From contig CAXTKD010000020.1 of assembly GCA_964244885.1 (NCBI GenBank), positions 1 through 45,297 of the forward strand: 45,297 nucleotides of DNA, written 5' to 3'. This stretch comes from CAXTKD01 sp964244885. Its GTDB lineage: Bacteria; Pseudomonadota; Alphaproteobacteria; Sphingomonadales; Sphingomonadaceae. Under the pieces are notes generated by a model. The model saw only the letters and a program-made list of their open reading frames with translations. It was not told where the DNA came from and did no database searches. This document shows positions 14,402 through 22,576 of this stretch, one piece after another. How positions within the stretch are numbered: position 1 is the stretch's first letter; every line of letters begins with the position of its first letter. The translations under genes were made by a program, and so were the position numbers.

Positions 14402-15817
14402 ATGTCTCCCCCACCCCGCACATTGTACGAAAAAATCTGGGACGCCCATGCCGTCGCAACGCGCGACGATGGCACGGCGCTGATCTGGATCGACCGCCAC
14501 CTCATCCATGAGGTGACGACGCCGCAGGCCTTCGAGGGTCTCCGCGTCGCCGGCCGCCGCCTGCGCCGGCCGGACCTGACGCTCGCCGTCCCCGACCACA
14601 ATGTGCCGACCAAGAACCGGCACCTGCCCAATCCCGATCCGGAATCGGCGACGCAGCTTGCGACGCTTACCGCCAATTGCGCCGAGTTCGGCGTCGAGCT
14701 GATCCCGATGGACGCAGCCGAGCAGGGCATCGTTCATGTCATCGGCCCTGAGCTCGGCTTCACGCTTCCGGGCGTGACCTTGGTCTGCGGCGACAGCCAC
14801 ACGGCGACGCACGGCGCGCTTGGCGCTCTGGCCTTCGGCATCGGCACGTCGGAGATCGAGCATGTCTTCGCGACGCAGACGCTGCTCCTCCGGCGCTCGA
14901 AGGCGATGGAAGTGCGGATCAACGGCAAGCTCGGCTTCGGCATCACGCCAAAGGACGTGGCGCTGGCGGTGGCCGGCGCGATCGGCACCGCGGGCGGCAC
15001 CGGCTATGTCGTCGAATATACCGGCGAGGTCATCCGCGACATGTCGATCGAGGGCCGCATGACGGTCTGCAACATGGCGATCGAGGCGGGCGCCCGCGCC
15101 GGACTCGTCGCACCCGACGACAAGACCTACGCCTATCTGAAGGGGCGCCCCCGCGCGCCACAAGGCGAGGAGTGGAACCGGGCCGAGGCGTATTGGCGAA
15201 CGCTGCCGACCGACGCCGCCGCGACCTACGACCGCATTATCGAGATCGAGGGGCCAAGCATCGCGCCGCTCGTGACTTGGGGCACCAGCCCCGAGGATGT
15301 GGTCGCGATCACCGGCGTCGTGCCGGAACCGGCGAGCTTCGCCGATGCCGGCAAGCGGGACGCCGCCGCCAAATCGCTCGACTATATGGGCCTCGCCCCA
15401 GGGACGCGGCTCACCGACGTGCTGGTCGAGAACATCTTCATCGGCAGTTGCACGAATAGCCGGATCGAGGATTTGCGGGACGCGGCGGCGATCGCCAAGG
15501 GCCGGCATGTCGCGCCCGGCGTCAAGCAGGCCTTGGTCGTCCCCGGCTCCGGGCTCGTCAAGCGCCAGGCCGAGGCCGAGGGGCTGGACCGCATCTTCAT
15601 CGAGGCCGGATTCGACTGGCGCGAGCCCGGCTGCTCGATGTGCCTGTCGATGAATCCCGACAGGGTTCCGGCGGGCGAGCGCTGCGCCTCGACCAGCAAC
15701 CGCAACTTCGTCGGCCGCCAGGGACCGGGCGCGCGGACCCACCTGCTGTCCCCCGCGATGGCGGCGGCGGCGGCGGTGACGGGCAGGCTGACGGACGTGC
15801 GGGAGCTGATGGCGTGA
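14402..15817 (+). CDS. leuC: 3-isopropylmalate dehydratase large subunit
   Basis: LeuC and LeuD form the isopropylmalate isomerase, which converts 2-isopropylmalate to 3-isopropylmalate in leucine synthesis. The 471-residue aconitase-fold protein has DHNVPT near residue 60, GDSHTATHGALG, the cluster-binding Cys in FIGSCTNSRIEDL, and the pair in PGCSMCLSMNPD for the [4Fe-4S] centre, then STSNRNFVGRQGPGARTHL. RBS AGAGGG lies before ATG 14402. It is followed not by leuD but by a small GFA-family gene whose GTG overlaps the leuC stop (GTGA). leuD and leuB then complete the set; leuA is elsewhere. Confidence 0.97.
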   Translation: MSPPPRTLYEKIWDAHAVATRDDGTALIWIDRHLIHEVTTPQAFEGLRVAGRRLRRPDLTLAVPDHNVPTKNRHLPNPDPESATQLATLTANCAEFGVELIPMDAAEQGIVHVIGPELGFTLPGVTLVCGDSHTATHGALGALAFGIGTSEIEHVFATQTLLLRRSKAMEVRINGKLGFGITPKDVALAVAGAIGTAGGTGYVVEYTGEVIRDMSIEGRMTVCNMAIEAGARAGLVAPDDKTYAYLKGRPRAPQGEEWNRAEAYWRTLPTDAAATYDRIIEIEGPSIAPLVTWGTSPEDVVAITGVVPEPASFADAGKRDAAAKSLDYMGLAPGTRLTDVLVENIFIGSCTNSRIEDLRDAAAIAKGRHVAPGVKQALVVPGSGLVKRQAEAEGLDRIFIEAGFDWREPGCSMCLSMNPDRVPAGERCASTSNRNFVGRQGPGARTHLLSPAMAAAAAVTGRLTDVRELMA

Positions 15818-16215
15818 ACGGCAACTGCCACTGCCGCCGCGTGACGATCAGCGTGCCCGGCACGCCCGACTATCTCAATGTCTGCAACTGCACGCTCTGC
15901 ACACGGGTCGGCGGCATCTGGGGCTATTATCCGCTAAGCGGCGTGACGATCGACGGCGAAACCAGCACCTACGTCCGCGCCGACGAAGCGGAGCCGTTCC
16001 TCGGCACACATTTCTGCGGCCGTTGCGGCACCACCACCCACTGGTCGCCGCTCGCCGCCGATGCGCCCGATCGCATGGGGGTCAACATGGCCCTGTTCGA
16101 CCCCGACGAGCTGATCGGGATCGAGATCCGCTATCCCGACGGCCGCAACGACTTTCCGGACGAGCGGCGCTTCTACCGCGAGCCAGCGGTGTTCGACGCG
16201 ACGTGCGGGAGGTGA
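15814..16215 (+). CDS. GFA/CENP-V fold zinc-binding protein inside the leu operon
   Basis: The 133-residue protein has the three Cys clusters of the GFA (glutathione-dependent formaldehyde-activating enzyme-like) family: CHC near the N-terminus, CNCTLC around residue 30 and CGRCGTT around residue 70, which hold two structural zinc ions in family structures. Most members are not proven formaldehyde enzymes and the substrate is unknown. It starts at GTG 15814, overlapping the leuC stop, and ends 4 bp before leuD, so it must be co-expressed with the isomerase subunits. Longer in-frame versions upstream are shadows of leuC. A different GFA protein follows asd at 19019. Confidence 0.85.
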   Translation: MNGNCHCRRVTISVPGTPDYLNVCNCTLCTRVGGIWGYYPLSGVTIDGETSTYVRADEAEPFLGTHFCGRCGTTTHWSPLAADAPDRMGVNMALFDPDELIGIEIRYPDGRNDFPDERRFYREPAVFDATCGR

Positions 16216-16219
16216 CGCG

Positions 16220-16825
16220 GTGAGGAAATTCGAGACGCTGACCGGCGTGGCAATCCCGTTCGGACGCGCCAACATCGACACCGATGTCATCATCCCGGCG
16301 CGATTCCTGAAAACGATCACACGCGCCGGCCTTGGCAAGCATGCCTTCGCCGGCCTTCGTGAGAACCTGCCCGACAACATCTTCGACAGCGAGCGCAACA
16401 GCGGGGCACCGATCCTGATCGCGGGCGACAATTTCGGCTGTGGCTCTTCGCGCGAGCATGCGCCCTGGGCGATTGCGGACATGGGCGTCCGCGTCGTCGT
16501 CGCGCCGAGCTTCGCCGACATCTTCTCCGGCAACGCCTTCAAGAACGGCATCGTTCTCGTGGCGCTGCCGCAGGCGCAGATCGACCGGCTGATGGAAATC
16601 GCCGAGACGCACCATATCACCGTCGACCTCGAGAACCAGGTGATCACCACGCCCTTCCAGGACCGCTTCGCCTTTGAGATCGATCCCTTTCGCAAAGCCT
16701 GCATGATGGAAGGCCTCGACGAGATCGGGCTGACCGAGCGCATGGGCGATGCGATCGACCGTTACGAGGCGGCGCTCGGGCAGGACCAGCCATGGATCGC
16801 CGACGCGGCAAGGCGTGCGGCATGA
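16220..16825 (+). CDS. leuD: 3-isopropylmalate dehydratase small subunit
   Basis: LeuD is the swivelling domain that completes the isopropylmalate isomerase active site with LeuC. The 201-residue length is standard. Family motifs: GVAIPFGRANIDTDVIIPARF at the start (with its conserved NIDTD), GDNFGCGSSREHAPWAI and a DLENQVI strand. The start GTG 16220 has GGGAGG at 16207-16212. Its stop overlaps leuB (ATGA). Confidence 0.97.
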   Translation: MRKFETLTGVAIPFGRANIDTDVIIPARFLKTITRAGLGKHAFAGLRENLPDNIFDSERNSGAPILIAGDNFGCGSSREHAPWAIADMGVRVVVAPSFADIFSGNAFKNGIVLVALPQAQIDRLMEIAETHHITVDLENQVITTPFQDRFAFEIDPFRKACMMEGLDEIGLTERMGDAIDRYEAALGQDQPWIADAARRAA

Positions 16826-17889
16826 CAAGGCGCCTCCTCCTCCTGCCCGGCGACGGCATCGGCCCGGAAGTGACGGCCGAAAGCCGCCGGATCGTCGATC
16901 ACTTCAATGCGCACGACGAACTCGACGTTGCGATAGACGAGGCGCTGTTCGGCGGTGCCGCGATCGACGCGACGGGCGTCCCTATCGAGGAGGCGACGAT
17001 CGCCAGGGCCCTCGCCTCCGACGCCGTCCTGATGGGCGCGGTCGGCGGTCCGAAGTGGGCCGGGCAGCCCTACGACAAGCGGCCCGAGGCTGGGCTGCTT
17101 GGTCTGCGCGAAGCGATGAACGTCTTCGCCAACCTGCGTCCCGCGATCTGCTTTCCGGCGCTCGCCGACGCCTCGTCGCTCAAGCGCGAGTATGTCGAAG
17201 GCCTGGACATCCTGTTCGTCCGCGAGCTCGTCGGCGGCGTCTATTTCGGACAGCCGCGCGGCATCGAGGACCTGGGCGGGGGGGAGCGGCGCGCCGTCAA
17301 CACGCACGTCTATACGACGAGCGAGGTCCGCCGCGTCGCGCGCGTCGCGTTCGAGCTCGCCCGCGGCCGCTCGGGGCGAGTCTGCTCGGCCGAGAAGGCC
17401 AACGTCATGGAGGCGGGGCTGATGTGGCGCGAGGACGTGCAGGCGCTCCGCGACGCCGAATATCCTCATATCAAGCTCAGCCACATGCTCGCCGACAACA
17501 TGGCGATGCAGCTGGTGAAGGCGCCGAAACAGTTCGACGTCATCCTGACCGACAATCTGTTCGGCGACATCCTGTCCGACGCCGCGGCGATGCTCACAGG
17601 GTCGCTCGGAATGCTGCCGTCGGCGGCGATCGGCGAGGCGGGGAAACCCGGCCTCTACGAACCGATCCACGGCTCGGCGCCCGACATAGCAGGCAAGGGA
17701 ATTGCCAATCCGTGCGCGTCGATCCTGAGCCTGGGCATGGCATTGCGCTACAGCCTCGCGCGGCCCGACCTGGCCGACCGCATCGACGCGGCGGTCGGCG
17801 CGGCGCTTGATTCGGGCGCGCGCACCGCCGACCTGGGCGGGCCACTCGGCACCCTCTCGATGGGTGAGGCTATCCGAAAACACCTCTAG
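16822..17889 (+). CDS. leuB: 3-isopropylmalate dehydrogenase
   Basis: LeuB oxidatively decarboxylates 3-isopropylmalate to 2-oxoisocaproate using NAD+. The 355-residue protein shows LLLPGDGIGPEVTAE, the loop GAVGGPKW, GLLGLREAMNVFANLRPA with the substrate-binding Arg, the RELVGGVYFG segment, DNLFGDILSDAAAMLTGSLG with metal-binding Asp residues, and EPIHGSAPDIAGKGIANP, which binds NAD. The ATG at 16822 overlaps the leuD stop; a longer start at 16792 lies inside leuD. asd follows after 76 bp. Confidence 0.97.
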   Translation: MTRRLLLLPGDGIGPEVTAESRRIVDHFNAHDELDVAIDEALFGGAAIDATGVPIEEATIARALASDAVLMGAVGGPKWAGQPYDKRPEAGLLGLREAMNVFANLRPAICFPALADASSLKREYVEGLDILFVRELVGGVYFGQPRGIEDLGGGERRAVNTHVYTTSEVRRVARVAFELARGRSGRVCSAEKANVMEAGLMWREDVQALRDAEYPHIKLSHMLADNMAMQLVKAPKQFDVILTDNLFGDILSDAAAMLTGSLGMLPSAAIGEAGKPGLYEPIHGSAPDIAGKGIANPCASILSLGMALRYSLARPDLADRIDAAVGAALDSGARTADLGGPLGTLSMGEAIRKHL

Positions 17890-17920
17890 AGACTCTAGAA
17901 TAGACCTTGTCACTACACGC

Positions 17921-17940
17921 GCGGCGCGAGATACCGCCGC
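17921..17940 (+). other. Small hairpin in the asd leader
   Basis: GCGGCG (17921-17926) and CGCCGC (17935-17940) form a 6-bp stem with an 8-nt loop just upstream of the asd ribosome-binding site (AAGGA near 17951). A loose promoter match (TTGTCA at 17907-17912, GATACC at 17930-17935, 17-bp spacing) overlaps it, so the hairpin may not even be transcribed if that promoter is real. Upstream, TCTAGA occurs twice within 15 bp around the end of leuB. Confidence 0.25.
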
Positions 17941-17965
17941 CGCCTGAACAAGAAGGACTACACCT

Positions 17966-19009
17966 ATGGCCTACCGCGTCGTCGTGGTCGGCGCGACCGG
18001 CAGTGTCGGTCGCGAGATGCTCAACATCCTGGCCGAGCGGCAGTTTCCGATTTCGGAGATCGCCGCCGTCGCCTCGTCGCGCTCGCAGGGCGACGAGATC
18101 GACTTCGGCGAGGATGGTCGGACCTTGAAGGTCAAGAATATCGAGCATTTCGACTTCGCGGGCTGGGACATCGCGCTGTTCGCCGCCGGGTCGGCCGCGG
18201 CGAAGCAATATGCGCCCATCGCCGCCGCCGCCGGCTGCACCGTCATCGACAATTCCTCGCTGTTCCGGATGGACGAGGACGTCCCGCTGATCGTGCCCGA
18301 GGTCAACCCGGAGGCGATCGATGGCTATCGCGAACGCAACATCATCGCCAACCCCAATTGCTCGACCGCGCAACTCGTGGTCGCGCTGAAGCCGCTCCAC
18401 GACGCCGCCACGATCCGTCGCGTCGTCGTCTCGACCTACCAGTCGGTTTCAGGCGCCGGCAAGGCGGGCATGGACGAGCTGTTCGAGCAGACCCGCGCCG
18501 TCTTCGTCGGCGACGCCAAGGAAAGCCGCAAGTTCACCAAGCAGATCGCCTTCAACGTCATCCCGCACATCGACGTCTTCATGGGGCCGGACAGCGACTA
18601 CGACGGCTATACCAAGGAGGAATGGAAGATGGCGGTCGAAACCAACAAGATCCTCGACCCCAGCATCGCGGTCACCGCGACCTGCGTGCGCGTGCCGGTG
18701 TTCGTCGGCCATTCCGAAGCCGTGAGCATCGAGTTCGAAAACCCGCTGTCCGTCGCCCAGGCGCAAAGCATCCTGCGCGAGGCACCCGGCGTCATGTTGA
18801 TCGATAAGCGCGAGGACGGCGGCTACATCACCCCCGCCGAATGCGTCGGCGATTACGCGACCTTCGTCAGCCGGGTGCGCAAGGACCCGACGGTCGAGAA
18901 CGGCCTCGTCCTGTGGTGCGTCTCCGACAACCTCCGCAAGGGCGCGGCGCTGAACGCGGTGCAGATCGCGGAGCTGTTGGGCCGGCGGCATCTGAAGAAG
19001 GCGGCTTAG
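17966..19009 (+). CDS. asd: Aspartate-semialdehyde dehydrogenase
   Basis: Asd reduces aspartyl phosphate to aspartate semialdehyde, the branch point to diaminopimelate, lysine, threonine and methionine. The 347-residue protein has the NADP-binding VVVGATGSVGREML at the N-terminus, the catalytic Cys in NPNCSTAQL, VVSTYQSVSGAGKAG, and the substrate-binding EWKM segment and RVPVFVGHSEAV. RBS AAGGA precedes ATG 17966. It follows the leucine genes on the same strand after 76 bp and is followed 9 bp later by a GFA-family gene. Confidence 0.97.
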   Translation: MAYRVVVVGATGSVGREMLNILAERQFPISEIAAVASSRSQGDEIDFGEDGRTLKVKNIEHFDFAGWDIALFAAGSAAAKQYAPIAAAAGCTVIDNSSLFRMDEDVPLIVPEVNPEAIDGYRERNIIANPNCSTAQLVVALKPLHDAATIRRVVVSTYQSVSGAGKAGMDELFEQTRAVFVGDAKESRKFTKQIAFNVIPHIDVFMGPDSDYDGYTKEEWKMAVETNKILDPSIAVTATCVRVPVFVGHSEAVSIEFENPLSVAQAQSILREAPGVMLIDKREDGGYITPAECVGDYATFVSRVRKDPTVENGLVLWCVSDNLRKGAALNAVQIAELLGRRHLKKAA

Positions 19010-19018
19010 AGCGGGCCT

Positions 19019-19465
19019 ATGAGCGACATCATGACCGGCGGCTGCCAGTGCGGGCGTATCCGCTACCGCGCCGAGATCGCGAGCGACGAAGCCTATCTCT
19101 GCCACTGCAAGATGTGCCGGCGCGCCACGGGCGGGGCGTCGATCGCCTTCGTCAACGTTCCGCAGGACAAGCTGGTATGGGAGAGCGAGCCCGACTGGTA
19201 TGCCTCATCGCCGATCGCGCGCCGGCCGTTCTGCTCGGCATGCGGGACCCCGCTTGGTTTCGCGTTTCTGGAGGGCGGGAAGAATATCGACATAACGCTC
19301 GGCTCGTTCGACGACCCGAGCCGTTTCGTGCCGAAGCATAATTATGCGAGCGAGAGCATCCTGCCGGCGTGGCAGGACACGGCGCACCTGCCGGGCATCC
19401 GTTCCGAGGACAATCCAAGCGTCGTCGACAGATGGATGAAGAGCGTTGGCAAGCTCCCCGACTGA
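19019..19465 (+). CDS. GFA/CENP-V fold zinc-binding protein
   Basis: This is a second GFA-family protein, 148 residues, different in sequence from the one at 15814. The Cys clusters are CQCG near residue 9, CHCKMC near residue 29 and CSACGT near residue 72; the middle of the protein contains the GGASIAFVNVP and NIDITLGSFDDP strands typical of this subgroup. Zinc binding is likely; the reaction is unknown. It starts 9 bp after asd and its 3' end overlaps the alpha/beta hydrolase gene by 20 bp if that gene starts at TTG 19446. Confidence 0.88.
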   Translation: MSDIMTGGCQCGRIRYRAEIASDEAYLCHCKMCRRATGGASIAFVNVPQDKLVWESEPDWYASSPIARRPFCSACGTPLGFAFLEGGKNIDITLGSFDDPSRFVPKHNYASESILPAWQDTAHLPGIRSEDNPSVVDRWMKSVGKLPD

Positions 19466-20204
19466 GACCTTTGCGTCGTTCGACGGAATGCCGATCGCCT
19501 GGCGGACGGTTGGCGAGGGGCGCGACGTGGTGCTCATCCACGGCCTGTTCTCCAACGCCGAGACCAACTGGATCCGGTACGGCACCGCGGCGACGATCGC
19601 GGCCGCCGGCTTCCGGCTGATCCTGCCCGATCTCCGCGCGCATAGGCAGAGCGGCGCGCCGCATGAGGCGTCGGCCTATCCCGACGATGTGCTGGCGAGG
19701 GATGTCGAGGCGCTGATCGCGCACCTCGGCCTCACCGACTACGACCTTGGCGGCTATTCGCTCGGCGGGCGGACGACGGTGCGGCTGCTGGTACGCGGCG
19801 CCCGCCCGCGCCGGGTGGTGCTCGGGGGCATGGGGTTGCAGGGGATCACCGGCGGGACCGCCCGGCGCGACTTCTTCCTGAACGCGGTGCGCAACCGCGA
19901 ATCGTTGGAGCGCGGCAGCGCCGAATGGTCGGCGGCGCAGTTCATGAGGGCGATGAAGATCGATCCCGACGCCATTGTCCACGTGCTGGAGGCGTTCGCC
20001 AACAGCTCGGCGGACGACGTGCGGGCCGTCGCGCAGCCGGCGCTGGTCGTCTGCGGCAAGGACGACCAGGACAATGGCTCGGCCGCCGAGCTCGCGGCGC
20101 TACTGCCGCGCGGCACGCTCGCCGAAATCCCCGGCAACCACATGAGCGCGGTAACGGCGCCGGAGTTCGGCGCCGCCATCCGGGACTATCTGGCCGCCGA
20201 CTGA
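19446..20204 (+). CDS. Alpha/beta-fold hydrolase
   Basis: This is a 252-residue serine hydrolase of the alpha/beta fold. The oxyanion motif is VVLIHGLF, the nucleophile elbow is GYSLGGRTT, a Asp-containing strand is PALVVCGKDDQD, and the catalytic His is probably in GNHMSAV. Substrate cannot be told; esterase or lactonase-like activity is generic for such proteins. The start TTG 19446 lies inside the preceding GFA gene with GAAGAG upstream; ATG 19488 (MPIAWRTV) would be a conservative alternative. Its 3' end overlaps the convergent lipoprotein gene by 19 bp. Confidence 0.85.
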   Translation: MASSPTETFASFDGMPIAWRTVGEGRDVVLIHGLFSNAETNWIRYGTAATIAAAGFRLILPDLRAHRQSGAPHEASAYPDDVLARDVEALIAHLGLTDYDLGGYSLGGRTTVRLLVRGARPRRVVLGGMGLQGITGGTARRDFFLNAVRNRESLERGSAEWSAAQFMRAMKIDPDAIVHVLEAFANSSADDVRAVAQPALVVCGKDDQDNGSAAELAALLPRGTLAEIPGNHMSAVTAPEFGAAIRDYLAAD

Positions 20205-21505
20205 GCCTCGCTGTTGGCGGTGCTGACGCGCCAGACGCGGTTGCCGACATCGTCCGCCACCAGCAACGCGCCCTTGTCGACGATTACCCCGACCGGGCGG
20301 CCCTGCGCCTCGCCCTTGCCATTGAGGAAGCCGGTGAGGACGTCGACAGGCGGGCCGGATGGCTGGCCACCCGCGAACGGCACGAAGATCACCTTGTAGC
20401 CGCTCGGCGGCTTGCGGTTCCACGAGCCGTGCTGGCCGATGAACATGCCCTCGTCGAAGCCCGTGAGTTGCGCGCCTGCTGAGGTGGTCAGCCCGAGCGA
20501 GGCGGTGTGGGGGCCGAGCGCATAGTCGGGCTTGATCGCCTTGGCAACGAGGTCGGGGCGCTGCGGCTTGACCCGGACATCGACGTGCTGGCCGTAATAG
20601 CTGTAGGGCCAGCCGTAGAAGCCGCCGTCCTTCACCGAGGTCAGATAGTCGGGAACCAGGTCGCTGCCGATCTCGTCGCGCTCGTTGGCGACGGTCCACA
20701 GCGTGCCGCCGACCCAGGCCATGCCGTTCGGATTGCGGACGCCGGACGCGAAGATGCGGTGCGAGCCGGTCCTGGGATCGACCTCCCAGATCGCGGCCCT
20801 ACCCTCCTCCACCGCCATGCCCTTGTCGCCGACGTTGCTGTTGGAGCCGACGGTCACATAGAGCTTGCTGCCGTCGGCATTGGCGATGACGTTCTTGGTC
20901 CAGTGGTGGTTGATCCGGCCGCCCGGAAGATCGACGACCTTGACGCCCGGTGCGGTAATGCTGGCGGCGCCCGCGACATAGGGGAAGCGCAGCAGCGCGT
21001 CGGTCGCGGCGACGTAAAGGTCGTTGCCAACCAGCGCCATGCCGAACGGCGAATTGAGGTTGCCGATGTAGACCGACCGCGTGTCGGCGACGCCGTCGCC
21101 GTTGGTGTCGCGAAGCAAGGTGATGCGGTTGGCGCTCGGCACCTTGGAGCCGGCCTTCTTCATCAGGATGCCCTGGATCCGGCCCTTGATGCCGTTGCCG
21201 TCGTCGGGCTTGGGCGGCTCGCTCGTCTCCGCGACGAGGATGCCGCCGTCGGGCAGCGCGAGCAGCCAGCGCGGATGCTGGAGGCCGGTGGCGAACGGCT
21301 TGACCGCGAGGCCCGAGGCCGGAATCGGCGCGGTCCCTTTCGGCCAGACGTTGACCTTGGCGACGTTGACTGTTGGGATCAGCGTCTTGTTTGGCTCGGG
21401 CAAGGCCGGGTTGGCGCCGTAACCGGCCTCGACCGGCAGGGTCGCCTTTTCCCCGCAGGCGGCGAGCAGCGTCAGAGCGGTGATGGTCAGGAATTGAGCG
21501 CGCAT
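20186..21505 (-). CDS. Sorbosone dehydrogenase-like PQQ/beta-propeller lipoprotein
   Basis: The 439-residue protein is a lipoprotein: signal sequence MRAQFLTITALTLLAACG with a lipobox ending at Cys17. The rest is a six-bladed beta-propeller of the glucose/sorbosone dehydrogenase family (GLQHPRWLLALPDGGILVAE, RDTNGDGVADTRSVY, NSPFGMALVGNDLYVA, GVRNPNGMAW, DGGFYGWPYSYYG, GSWNRKPPSGYKV). Such proteins use PQQ in some cases, but many homologues have no proven substrate. It ends the six-gene minus-strand run that begins at the peroxiredoxin, 39 bp after the DUF2304 gene, and might oxidise a sugar on the periplasmic side. Whether it is functionally linked to the glycosyltransferases is only suggested by position. 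Confidence 0.88.
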   Translation of the reverse strand: MRAQFLTITALTLLAACGEKATLPVEAGYGANPALPEPNKTLIPTVNVAKVNVWPKGTAPIPASGLAVKPFATGLQHPRWLLALPDGGILVAETSEPPKPDDGNGIKGRIQGILMKKAGSKVPSANRITLLRDTNGDGVADTRSVYIGNLNSPFGMALVGNDLYVAATDALLRFPYVAGAASITAPGVKVVDLPGGRINHHWTKNVIANADGSKLYVTVGSNSNVGDKGMAVEEGRAAIWEVDPRTGSHRIFASGVRNPNGMAWVGGTLWTVANERDEIGSDLVPDYLTSVKDGGFYGWPYSYYGQHVDVRVKPQRPDLVAKAIKPDYALGPHTASLGLTTSAGAQLTGFDEGMFIGQHGSWNRKPPSGYKVIFVPFAGGQPSGPPVDVLTGFLNGKGEAQGRPVGVIVDKGALLVADDVGNRVWRVSTANSEAQSAAR

Positions 21506-21544
21506 GAGGGTTCGTCCTCCAAGGATTATTGGCGGCGTAACGTC

Positions 21545-21868
21545 TCAGTCGGGCTCGCGGCCCCCGAGGATGGCGATTCGCCGCGCGAGGATCGTCAGTT
21601 CGGACTGGAGCTGGAGAATCTTGAACTGGAGGTTGAGGCAAATCGCAAGGGTCACCAGGATCCAGGTGTAGAGCAAAAGGTCCGCGCCGCGTCCGACACC
21701 TAGATGCTGCGCGATCTCGTTCGCGGCGAGCGGATGGAGCACGAGATACATGCCGGCCAAGCTGACGATGGCGATCGACACCGCCACCAGGCGCGACTTG
21801 CGGCGCTGCATGAAGGCGTAGAGCAAGGTCGCGCTGAGGCCGGCAACCAGAAGATACTGGATGATCAT
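21545..21868 (-). CDS. DUF2304 membrane protein
   Basis: The 107-residue protein has three hydrophobic spans (MIIQYLLVAGLSATLLYAF, LVAVSIAIVSLAGMYLVL and LLYTWILVTLAICLNLQF) and a C-terminal helix (ILQLQSELTILARRIAIL) that looks like a short coiled coil. This matches DUF2304, a family found next to GT2 glycosyltransferases, with no proven activity; it may anchor or regulate its partner. Its ATG overlaps the stop of the GT2 gene by 4 bp (ATGA), so the two are made together. Confidence 0.8.
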   Translation of the reverse strand: MIIQYLLVAGLSATLLYAFMQRRKSRLVAVSIAIVSLAGMYLVLHPLAANEIAQHLGVGRGADLLLYTWILVTLAICLNLQFKILQLQSELTILARRIAILGGREPD

Positions 21869-22569
21869 CGGGCGATCCTCCGGACCAGCAGCTCGAGCAG
21901 GATGTTGACCGCGTTGCCAAGCTTCTGGCCCTTGGCGAGCGAATAGTCGGTGTAGATGATCGTCACCGGCGCCTCCGCCACCTTGAAGCCGAGCTCGCCG
22001 AACTGATCGACGATCTCCGAAGCGTGCGCCATGCGGTTCTGCGTCAGGTGCAGGCGCGCGGCGGCGGCGCGGGTGAAGACGCGCAGGCCGTTGTGCGCGT
22101 CGGTCAGCCGAACGCCGCTGGTCAGCCGGGTGAACACCACGGCGGCGCGCAGCACTAGCCGGCGAAGGCCGGGCATGTTCTCCGCCGATCCGATGAAGCG
22201 GCTGCCGACGACGACGTCGCTTCCCGTAGCGACAAGCTGAGCCAGCATGGCGCGCGCATCCTCCAGCCGGTGCTGGCCATCGGCATCGAAGGTGACGAGA
22301 TAGGAAGCGCCGTGCTCAAGCGCGTATTCGATGCCGGTCTGGAGCGCCGCGCCCTGCCCGAGGTTGATCGGGTGGCGGACGACATGCGCGCCGGCGCCCC
22401 GCGCCAGCGCGCCGCTTTCGTCGCGCGAATGGTCGTCGACCACGATGACGTTGGGGAATTCCGCGACGACGTGGGCCACCACCTCGGCGATCACCGGGCC
22501 TTCGTTATAGGCCGGGATGACGAACCACACCGATTCCGGCGGAACGGCTGAAGCGGTGGTGGTCGTCAT
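21865..22569 (-). CDS. GT2 family glycosyltransferase (polyprenyl-phosphate type)
   Basis: The 234-residue protein is a GT-A fold, family 2 transferase without membrane spans, resembling dolichyl/undecaprenyl-phosphate sugar synthases. Motifs: VWFVIPAYNEGPVI at the N-terminus, VVDDHSRDES, NLGQGAALQTGIEYAL, the metal-binding TFDADGQH, and GSRFIGSAENMPGLRRL. The predicted reaction is transfer of a sugar from a nucleotide donor to a polyprenyl phosphate on the cytoplasmic face. ATG 22569 is chosen over a start at 22605, which would overlap the upstream gene. It starts 7 bp after the GT-C gene and overlaps the DUF2304 gene. Confidence 0.88.
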   Translation of the reverse strand: MTTTTASAVPPESVWFVIPAYNEGPVIAEVVAHVVAEFPNVIVVDDHSRDESGALARGAGAHVVRHPINLGQGAALQTGIEYALEHGASYLVTFDADGQHRLEDARAMLAQLVATGSDVVVGSRFIGSAENMPGLRRLVLRAAVVFTRLTSGVRLTDAHNGLRVFTRAAAARLHLTQNRMAHASEIVDQFGELGFKVAEAPVTIIYTDYSLAKGQKLGNAVNILLELLVRRIAR

Positions 22570-22576
22570 GGCGCGA

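Noticed and set aside
17883..17900. Repeated TCTAGA as operator before asd
   Set aside because: TCTAGA-GAC-TCTAGA is striking, but it overlaps the leuB stop, the unit is a 6-bp self-palindrome and nothing links it to a regulator.
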